The notes beneath the pieces were generated by a model. That model was given only the letters and a program-made list of their open reading frames with translations, ran no database searches and was not told the origin of the DNA. From an uncultured Clostridia bacterium (lineage in GTDB: Bacteria; Bacillota; Clostridia; UBA1381; UMGS1253), in contig CAKSHP010000032.1 of NCBI GenBank assembly GCA_934457145.1, positions 1 through 19,205 on the forward strand: DNA of 19,205 nt. The letters run 5' to 3'. Below are positions 13,705 to 19,205 of this stretch, one piece after another. A program made the position numbers and the translations under genes. How positions within the stretch are numbered: the first letter of the stretch is position 1; each line of letters starts with the position of its first letter.

Positions 13705-13943
13705 GTGTTTTTGTAAAAAAAACATTATTTTTTTAATTTTTATGCATATTGACTGTTTTTTGTATTTTTTATCTTGCCGCATTTCCTATTTAATATTATA
13801 TGCATATGCTCATGCGTTTTACCTTTGGTCAGACATTAGAAAGTAAAACACAATATGCCTATACGTTTTAAACAAAAATTCATTAAAAATTTTCACCTTT
13901 TTTGCTAAGATATAAAAAATTTATATTTTTTTAAACCGAACTA

Positions 13944-14002
13944 TTGACAAGCAGGGTTAGTTGTGCTAAACTAACCTATGAAAGTTAGATTAAGCTAACT
14001 TT
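13944..14002 (+). promoter_or_regulatory. feo promoter with two TTAG/CTAA operator dyads
   Basis: TTGACA (13944-13949), 17 bp and TAAACT (13967-13972) form the promoter. A perfect 8-bp dyad GGTTAGTT-N6-AACTAACC (13955-13976) covers the spacer and the -10. A second perfect dyad AAAGTTAG-N6-CTAACTTT (13981-14002) lies at the start of the transcript, its centre 26 bp downstream. The half-sites resemble DtxR/IdeR-type iron boxes (TTAGGTTAGCCTAACCTAA) rather than a Fur box. Both positions would block RNA polymerase, so repression in the presence of iron is expected. Confidence 0.85.
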
Positions 14003-14049
14003 GGATTTGTATTGTTACACAAAAAAACAAACTTGGGGAGGTTGTTTTT

Positions 14050-14262
14050 ATGATGCCTTTAACTGTTGCCGATATCGGCGCCGATAATATTATTAAAAAA
14101 ATCGGCGGAAATCCTGATGTTAAAAAACATCTTGAAAATCTTGGCTTTGTTGTCGGCGGAAATGTTAAAATAATAAACCGTTTGGGCGATAACGTTATCG
14201 TAAACATTAAAGAATCAAGAATTGCAATAAGCAGCGAAATGGCGCAGCGAATTATGATTTGA
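14050..14262 (+). CDS. feoA: FeoA domain protein (first copy)
   Basis: This is a 70-residue cytoplasmic protein with the FeoA SH3-like fold: HLENLGFVVGGNVKIINRLGDNVIVNIKESRIAISSEMAQRI, where the LGF-V-GG turn and the final ALS/ISSEMAQRI-type strand are typical. FeoA assists FeoB in ferrous iron uptake. GGGGAGG lies eight bases before the first of two consecutive ATG codons. It is the first gene of the operon behind the iron-box promoter. It differs clearly from the second copy, so the two are unlikely to be a recent duplication. Confidence 0.9.
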   Translation: MMPLTVADIGADNIIKKIGGNPDVKKHLENLGFVVGGNVKIINRLGDNVIVNIKESRIAISSEMAQRIMI

Positions 14263-14310
14263 GTTTAAGCGCAGTCTTTGCGTTTGTAAAGTAAAAGGAG
14301 GAAATATATC

Positions 14311-14532
14311 ATGCTAACACTTAAAGACGTAAAAATAGGTCAAACCGTAAAAGTTGTAAAACTTCACGGCGAAGGCGCTATAAAACGCAGAATTATGGAT
14401 ATGGGCATAACAAAGGGTGTTGAAATCCATGTGCGCAAAGTGGCACCTTTGGGAGATCCTATCGAAATCACCGTCAGAGGATATGAGCTGTCTCTTCGTA
14501 AGGCAGATGCTGAAATGATTGACGTTGAGTAA
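14311..14532 (+). CDS. feoA: FeoA domain protein (second copy)
   Basis: This is a 73-residue FeoA protein: KVVKLHGEGAIKRRIMDMGITKGVEIHVRKVAPLGDPIEITVRGYELSLRKADAEMI is the classic FeoA pattern, with RRIMDMGI-KG and ELSLRK. It is closer to the family consensus than the first copy. AAAGGAGG lies upstream of the ATG. It lies 48 bp after the first feoA and 39 bp before feoB; paired feoA genes in front of feoB are common in Clostridia. Confidence 0.95.
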   Translation: MLTLKDVKIGQTVKVVKLHGEGAIKRRIMDMGITKGVEIHVRKVAPLGDPIEITVRGYELSLRKADAEMIDVE

Positions 14533-14571
14533 AACCAAAATTCATTATTTGAAAAAGGGGGAAATTTTATC

Positions 14572-17064
14572 ATGAATTTAACAATAGCGCTTGCCGGTAA
14601 TCCGAACTGCGGTAAAACAACTTTGTTTAATGCGCTCACCGGCTCAAATCAGTTCGTCGGCAACTGGCCCGGCGTTACGGTTGAAAAAAAGGAAGGTAAA
14701 TTAAAAAAACACGACGGTGTTATAATAACCGACCTTCCTGGTATCTATTCTCTTTCACCGTATACTTTGGAAGAGGTTGTTGCAAGAAATTATCTTGTAA
14801 CGGAAAGACCTGATGCCATATTAAATATTATAGACGGAACAAACCTTGAAAGAAACCTTTATCTCACAACTCAGCTCACAGAGCTTGGTATTCCGGTTGT
14901 TGTTGCAATCAACATGATGGATGTTGTGAAAAAGAACGGCGACAAAATCAACACAGACATGCTTTCAAAAGAACTTGGCTGCCCGATTGTTGAGATTTCG
15001 GCCCTCAAGGGCACAGGAATAACAGAAGCTGCCGAGGCTGCAATTCTTGCCGCAAAGACCGGCAAAACAGTTCCCATGCACACATTCTCGGGAGTAGTTG
15101 AACATGCGATTGCTCACATTGAAGAAGCTGTTTTGCACAGTATGCCCGAAAATCAGCAAAGATGGTATGCAATAAAGATTTTTGAGCGCGATGAAAAAAT
15201 AATAAGCAAGCTTCAGATAAACAAAGCAGATTTAGAGCATATCGAAACCGATATCAAAGCTGCCGAAGCTGAACTTGATGATGACGCTGAAAGCATTATA
15301 ATAAACGAAAGGTATGTTTACATAGCTGAAATCATTAAGAGCTGCTATAAAAAGAAAAATGCCGGCAAGCTTTCAAACTCTGATAAAATAGATAAGATTG
15401 TAACAAACCGCTGGCTCGGTCTTCCGATATTTGCCGTTATCATGTTTTTGGTTTACTACATTGCAATGATCGGCGTCGGCTCCATGGCAACAGACTGGGC
15501 AAATGACGGACTTTTCGGCGATGGCTGGCACTTATTCGGTATAGGTTCTGCTGCGTATGAGGAAGTTTCCGATGAATACACATCAGCTGCCGAAGCTGTT
15601 AATGCATTTACCGAAATTGACGTTACGGCTGAAGATTTTGACGCCGACACGGCAATGGATGAAATAAAAGACTTTACACCGGAAAGCGAAACTGCAACTG
15701 TTGAAGTTGAAGATGAAGAAACACTTGCAACAAACGAAATGACAGCTTATTATGACGCTATTCCCGATGGTGCAGACGAAGAAGAAACAGTTTCAATGAC
15801 ATACAAAGACGCTGTTGCATACTTTGAAGAAAAAGGCTTTGACGAGCCGGATCCTGCTGCATACGGTGTTTGGGTTCCCGGTATTCCGGTTTTGGTTGAA
15901 AACGGTCTTACGGCAATCAACTGTGATGAGTGGCTTTCGGGACTTATCTTAGACGGTATCGTAGCCGGAGTCGGCGCAGTACTCGGATTTGTTCCTCAGA
16001 TGCTCGTGTTGTTCTTGCTTTTGGCATTTTTGGAAGCTTGCGGATACATGGCAAGAATAGCTTTCGTATTGGACAGAATTTTCAGAAAGTTCGGTCTTTC
16101 AGGTAAATCGTTTATTCCTATGCTCATCGGCACTGGCTGCGGCGTTCCCGGAATCATGGCTTCAAGAACAATTGAAAACGACCGCGACCGCAAAATGACA
16201 ATTATGACAACAACGTTTATCCCCTGCGGAGCTAAGGTACCGTTTATAGCAATGATCGCAGGCGCAATCTTCGGTGGTTCGGCCTGGATTGCAACATCTG
16301 CATACTTTGTCGGTATGGCAGCAATCGTTGTTTCGGGTATTATGCTTAAGAAAACAAAAATGTTTGCAGGCGATCCCGCTCCGTTTGTTATGGAGCTTCC
16401 GGCATACCACATGCCTACACTTTCAAACGTACTTCGCAGCATGTGGGAACGCGGCTGGTCATTTATTAAAAAAGCCGGCACAATCATTGTTCTTTCAACA
16501 ATCTTTGTTTGGTTTACAAGCTTCTTCGGCTTTGTTGACGGACAGTTTACAATGCTTTCCGAAGATCAGCTTGATATGAGCATACTTGCTGTAATCGGCG
16601 GATTTATTGCTCCGATATTTAAACCTCTCGGCTGGGGCGAATGGCAGGCAGCAGTTGCTTCAATAACAGGTCTTGTTGCAAAGGAAAACATTGTTGCTAC
16701 AATGGGTATTCTCTACGGTGCAAGCGGAAACGTTTATCAAACACTTGCCGAAACATTTACCCACATCTCCGGTTATTCGTTCCTGGTATTTAACCTTTTG
16801 TGTGCTCCCTGCTTTGCGGCAATCGGCGCTATCAAACGTGAGATGAACAACGCAAAATGGACATGGTTTGCAATAGGCTATCAGTGCATATTTGCTTATG
16901 CTGTAGCTCTTATGGTTAACCAGTTCGGCACAATGTTTACCGGAAGCGGAAACATTATAGGCTTTATAGTTTCACTTCTTGTGTTTGCATTTATTGTTTA
17001 CATGCTCTTTAAACCGTATAAAGAAGCAAGCAAACTCACAACAAAAGTAAAAGTAACAAAATAA
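14572..17064 (+). CDS. feoB: ferrous iron transporter FeoB with acidic extracellular insertion
   Basis: This is an 830-residue membrane protein that imports Fe2+. The N-terminal GTPase has G1 GNPNCGKT (9-16), switch I NWPGVTVEKK (31-40), G3 DLPG (54-57), G4 NMMD (114-117) and G5 SALKGTG (143-149). A helical regulatory domain runs to about 275. The membrane part has the usual gates: FVPQMLVLFLLLAFLEACGYMAR (473-495), IGTGCGVPGIMASRTIE (519-535) and IPCGAKVPF (550-558). Between the first transmembrane helix (about 283-302) and the helix near 457 is an insertion; its stretch 329-430 has 34 Asp/Glu against three Lys. FeoB is usually 650-780 residues, so this loop accounts for the extra length. 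GGGGG precedes the ATG by about eight bases. Confidence 0.97.
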   Translation: MNLTIALAGNPNCGKTTLFNALTGSNQFVGNWPGVTVEKKEGKLKKHDGVIITDLPGIYSLSPYTLEEVVARNYLVTERPDAILNIIDGTNLERNLYLTTQLTELGIPVVVAINMMDVVKKNGDKINTDMLSKELGCPIVEISALKGTGITEAAEAAILAAKTGKTVPMHTFSGVVEHAIAHIEEAVLHSMPENQQRWYAIKIFERDEKIISKLQINKADLEHIETDIKAAEAELDDDAESIIINERYVYIAEIIKSCYKKKNAGKLSNSDKIDKIVTNRWLGLPIFAVIMFLVYYIAMIGVGSMATDWANDGLFGDGWHLFGIGSAAYEEVSDEYTSAAEAVNAFTEIDVTAEDFDADTAMDEIKDFTPESETATVEVEDEETLATNEMTAYYDAIPDGADEEETVSMTYKDAVAYFEEKGFDEPDPAAYGVWVPGIPVLVENGLTAINCDEWLSGLILDGIVAGVGAVLGFVPQMLVLFLLLAFLEACGYMARIAFVLDRIFRKFGLSGKSFIPMLIGTGCGVPGIMASRTIENDRDRKMTIMTTTFIPCGAKVPFIAMIAGAIFGGSAWIATSAYFVGMAAIVVSGIMLKKTKMFAGDPAPFVMELPAYHMPTLSNVLRSMWERGWSFIKKAGTIIVLSTIFVWFTSFFGFVDGQFTMLSEDQLDMSILAVIGGFIAPIFKPLGWGEWQAAVASITGLVAKENIVATMGILYGASGNVYQTLAETFTHISGYSFLVFNLLCAPCFAAIGAIKREMNNAKWTWFAIGYQCIFAYAVALMVNQFGTMFTGSGNIIGFIVSLLVFAFIVYMLFKPYKEASKLTTKVKVTK

Positions 17065-17072
17065 ATTAAAAA

Positions 17073-17097
17073 GAGGGGGCATTTTACCGTCCCCTTC
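17073..17097 (+). promoter_or_regulatory. short hairpin between feoB and the Cys-rich membrane protein gene
   Basis: GAGGGGG (17073-17079) pairs with CCCCTTC (17091-17097) through seven pairs including one G·U. Only a loose T-rich stretch follows, so it may partly attenuate or mark a processing site, not end the operon. Confidence 0.45.
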
Positions 17098-17132
17098 AAA
17101 ATTTTAAATAGTTTTTAAGGAGGAATTTGTTT

Positions 17133-17288
17133 ATGAATGTACCAACTTTGATTGTTTTATTAATTCTTGTTATAATAGTGGCAGCAATTATTATTAAAAT
17201 GCGTAAAGATAAAAAGCGCGGCAAGTCCTCCTGCGGAGCTAACTGCGCGCACTGCGCACTCCACGGAACCTGCCACAAAGAACATTGA
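17133..17288 (+). CDS. FeoB-associated small Cys-rich membrane protein
   Basis: This is a 51-residue protein with one N-terminal transmembrane helix (about 4-22, all Val/Ile/Leu/Ala), a Lys/Arg stretch (23-31) that should face the cytoplasm, and a tail with four cysteines in the order C34-x3-C38-x2-C41-x5-C47 plus several His. This is the layout of the FeoB-associated Cys-rich membrane protein family found downstream of feoB in Firmicutes, thought to help iron transport in place of FeoC. AAGGAGG lies nine bases before the ATG. It is 68 bp after feoB and followed by a terminator, so it closes the operon. Confidence 0.88.
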   Translation: MNVPTLIVLLILVIIVAAIIIKMRKDKKRGKSSCGANCAHCALHGTCHKEH

Positions 17289-17303
17289 TTTTTTCATCTC
17301 CTC

Positions 17304-17344
17304 AAAAGAGCGCGAGACAAAATATTTTGTCTTGCGTTCTTTTT
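17304..17344 (+). terminator. intrinsic terminator of the feo operon
   Basis: Long imperfect stem AAAAGAGCGCGAGACAAAA pairing with TTTTGTCTTGCGTTCTTTT (several G·U pairs in plus RNA) ends in a T run, 15 bp after the last feo gene. Confidence 0.88.
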
Positions 17345-17357
17345 AATTACTAAGGTC

Positions 17358-17386
17358 TTGATTTGAAAATTTTAATATGATAAAAT
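17358..17386 (+). promoter_or_regulatory. promoter of the AraC-family regulator gene
   Basis: TTGATT (17358-17363), 17 bp and TAAAAT (17381-17386), 35 bp before the ATG. Confidence 0.6.
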
Positions 17387-17421
17387 AAAGTTAGAATAAT
17401 ATTTTAAAAGGATGTGAAACC

Positions 17422-18282
17422 ATGATTTTCGAGCATCGCGAAGATCTTGATATTTTCCGCGGAAAAATAAATCATCTGGATTCATTTGCGCCACATCTGC
17501 ACAGATATATAGAATATCATTATATTGTTGAAGGCGAACAACGCTGCAGCGTAAACGGTATAGACTATGTTTTAAAAAGCGGGGATTTTCTTTTAATTTT
17601 TCCCTATTGTATTCACTCGTTTGAAGAAAGCACCGCCGTGCAATACTTTGCTTTGGTTGAACTTGATGTGTTTTCAAAATACTACAGCATACTTTTAAAA
17701 AAGCTGCCGACAACTTTTGTTGTTTCAAAAGATAAGCTTCCTGAAAAAATAAATTTTTTAACCGACTATACAAATTCTATAAAATATGTCGGAAAACACG
17801 AAAGCATGATATTTTATAAAGACTACACCGAAGAAAACTATATTGAAAAATATATCTTATATGACGCATTATCCTGTTTAATCGGCGAGGTTTTAAAATG
17901 TATGATTCTCTATGATATTAAAGACGCGGCTTCAATGCCCAATGAAAATGCTTTGACAAGAGTTATAAACTACTGCATACAAAACTACGAAAATGACATA
18001 TCTTTAGCCGACGTTGCGGAAAACTGCTATCTTGAAAGCAAATATGTTTCCAAATTATTTACTAAAAGCATAGGAATTACTTTTACTGATTTTATCAATG
18101 AACGGCGCATCGCAAAGGCTTGTCAGATGCTTAGCGAAAACAAAAAAAATATTATAAATATAGCATTTGAATGCGGTTTTAAAAATCAGTCGACATTTAA
18201 TTTGGTGTTTAAAAAGCATATGGGCGCAACTCCGAGGCAGTACCGAAAAAAACCCGAAAAAAATATTGGATTTTTAATTTAA
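17422..18282 (+). CDS. AraC-family transcriptional regulator with cupin sensor domain
   Basis: This is a 286-residue one-component regulator. The N-terminal cupin-like sensor (about 15-100) has the PHLHRYIEYHYIVEGE pattern (24-39), the beta-strand SGDFLLIFPYCIHSF (53-67) and candidate ligand-contact residues His25, His27, Glu31 and His65. The C-terminal double helix-turn-helix lies at about 176-275: first recognition unit SLADVAENCYLESKYVSKLF (194-213), second IINIAFECGFKNQSTFNLVFKKHMGATPRQYR (244-275), the AraC signature. GGATGTGAAACC precedes the ATG. The sugar isomerase gene follows on the same strand after 71 bp with its own strong promoter, so this protein probably controls it and possibly genes beyond the window. 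The inducer is likely a sugar or sugar derivative, but this is inferred from context only. Confidence 0.92.
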   Translation: MIFEHREDLDIFRGKINHLDSFAPHLHRYIEYHYIVEGEQRCSVNGIDYVLKSGDFLLIFPYCIHSFEESTAVQYFALVELDVFSKYYSILLKKLPTTFVVSKDKLPEKINFLTDYTNSIKYVGKHESMIFYKDYTEENYIEKYILYDALSCLIGEVLKCMILYDIKDAASMPNENALTRVINYCIQNYENDISLADVAENCYLESKYVSKLFTKSIGITFTDFINERRIAKACQMLSENKKNIINIAFECGFKNQSTFNLVFKKHMGATPRQYRKKPEKNIGFLI

Positions 18283-18289
18283 AAAACAC

Positions 18290-18318
18290 TTGCAAAATCA
18301 GGTTATATGGTGTATAAT
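18290..18318 (+). promoter_or_regulatory. promoter of the sugar isomerase gene
   Basis: TTGCAA (18290-18295), a 17-bp spacer and a perfect TATAAT (18313-18318), 35 bp before the ATG. I see no clear repeat that would mark the AraC-type binding site. Confidence 0.8.
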
Positions 18319-18353
18319 ATTTTTGAAAATTTATTTTACAGGAGTGATTTATC

Positions 18354-19121
18354 ATGATTAAAAAGTTAGGCTTGCAGCTCTATTCCGTTCGCGACCACAT
18401 GACGGATGAAGCCTCAATACTTGACACTTTCAAAAAACTTAAGGCTATGGGCTATGACGAAGGTCAAACGGCAGGATGTCAGATTCCTTATGAAAAGTAC
18501 GGCGAAATAGCAAAAGAAACAGGCATTAAAATTGTTGGTACGCATGACAATTTTGACCTTATGGTAAGCGATGTTAAACAGGCTATTAAAAATCACAAAT
18601 TCTTGGACACAACAAATATGGGTATCGGCGGCAGACAGTATAACTCCGAACAGGATGTTATAGACTTTATAAAGGCTGCAAACAAAGTTGCAAACGATAT
18701 TTATTCCGAAGGCTTTAAATTTACATATCATAACCACAGCCATGAATTTATTAAATTTGGCGGCAAAACTATTATGGATATGCTTGTTGAAGGTCTTGAT
18801 CCGGAAAAGACATCATTCGTTTTGGATACTTACTGGGTACAAAATGCAGGCGGCGACGTTTGCAAATGGATTGAAAAGCTTGCCGGCAGAATAGATATCC
18901 TCCACTTAAAAGACATGGGAATAAAAAAGGACGAAGAGGGCTACGCAATTTCGTTTATAACCGAGATTGGTAACGGTAATATGAATTTTGCAGATATTAT
19001 CAAAACTGCTGAAAAAGCAGGCGTTAAATATTTCTGTGTTGAACAGGATACATGCCCCGGCGATTCTTTGGACAGCGTTAAATTCTCAAGCGAATACATT
19101 CATAAAAACTTTATGGAATAA
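18354..19121 (+). CDS. sugar phosphate isomerase/epimerase (AP endonuclease 2-like TIM barrel)
   Basis: This is a 255-residue cytoplasmic protein of the xylose isomerase-like TIM-barrel family. It starts with the family's first strand (LGLQLYSVRDHM, 5-16). Metal ligands are recognisable: Glu131 in NHSHEF (127-132), Asp158 in LDTYW (157-161), His184 in LHLKD (183-187) and Glu230 in VEQD. Members isomerise or epimerise keto-sugars and inositol derivatives; the substrate cannot be read from sequence alone. CAGGAG lies upstream of the ATG. It is the only gene between the AraC regulator and a terminator, so it may be a single-gene target of that regulator. Confidence 0.9.
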   Translation: MIKKLGLQLYSVRDHMTDEASILDTFKKLKAMGYDEGQTAGCQIPYEKYGEIAKETGIKIVGTHDNFDLMVSDVKQAIKNHKFLDTTNMGIGGRQYNSEQDVIDFIKAANKVANDIYSEGFKFTYHNHSHEFIKFGGKTIMDMLVEGLDPEKTSFVLDTYWVQNAGGDVCKWIEKLAGRIDILHLKDMGIKKDEEGYAISFITEIGNGNMNFADIIKTAEKAGVKYFCVEQDTCPGDSLDSVKFSSEYIHKNFME

Positions 19122-19133
19122 TAAATATTTAAA

Positions 19134-19169
19134 GCGGCGTGCAGCAATTTTAGACTGCACGCCGTTTTT
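19134..19169 (+). terminator. intrinsic terminator of the sugar isomerase gene
   Basis: A 10-bp stem CGGCGTGCAG/CTGCACGCCG (19135-19144, 19155-19164) is followed by TTTTT, 13 bp after the stop codon. The last 36 bp of the window hold nothing I can identify. Confidence 0.9.
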
Positions 19170-19205
19170 AAGTTTTATAAAAACAGTGCGAAGTTTTTGC
19201 ATTGC

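Noticed and set aside
13639..13800. Purine riboswitch in front of the AzgA-type permease
   Set aside because: The predicted transcription start leaves a leader of about 30 nt, and the conserved purine riboswitch core is not present further upstream.
13900..13935. AT-only inverted repeat near ATATAAA...TTTATAT upstream of the feo promoter
   Set aside because: Without G/C pairs in an AT-rich region it is expected by chance and would form no stable hairpin.

Overview
The window looks like chromosomal DNA from a low-GC, Gram-positive anaerobe of the class Clostridia, most likely a gut Oscillospirales/Ruminococcus-type lineage. This is an inference. It rests on AT-rich intergenic DNA, strong GGAGG-type ribosome binding sites, TTGACA/TATAAT promoters with 17-bp spacers, a PhoP-type Pho box, a feoA-feoA-feoB-Cys-rich ferrous iron operon and a small lipoprotein PstS. 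I see no phage, insertion sequence, rRNA or CRISPR array.

Layout. Positions 1-131 hold the end of a decayed KdpE-like response regulator (minus). Next come two tandem tRNA-Leu(CAG) copies (minus) behind a consensus promoter; the promoter-proximal copy has lost its 3' end. Positions 737-6093 are a complete phosphate-uptake operon on the minus strand, pstS-pstC-pstA-pstB-phoU plus a last gene for a PhoR-like sensor. That sensor has no ATPase domain and has Tyr where the phosphorylated His should be. A Pho box of 11-bp-phased TTAACA repeats precedes pstS. Upstream, also on minus, are a two-gene unit (PHP-domain phosphoesterase plus a secreted 12-residue-repeat protein with a copper-amine-oxidase-N-like domain) and an nfeD/SPFH membrane-protein pair. 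A divergent plus-strand gene for an 18-cysteine protein of unknown function lies behind a leader rich in hairpins. Two purine-salvage genes (AzgA-type permease and a phosphoribosyltransferase) follow on the minus strand.

From 13944 to the end the genes are on the plus strand. The ferrous iron operon is feoA-feoA-feoB-small Cys-rich membrane protein, with two TTAG/CTAA dyads at its promoter that suggest a DtxR/IdeR-family repressor. Its FeoB carries an unusual, very acidic insertion of about 100 residues predicted to be extracellular. Then come an AraC-family regulator and a sugar phosphate isomerase/epimerase it may control.

The genes fit an organism that imports scarce phosphate, ferrous iron and purines. 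The observations most worth a second look are the kinase-dead PhoR remnant kept as the last gene of the pst operon, the acidic FeoB insertion, the structured leader of the Cys-rich gene, and the rearrangement scar suggested by the broken tRNA and kdpE pieces.
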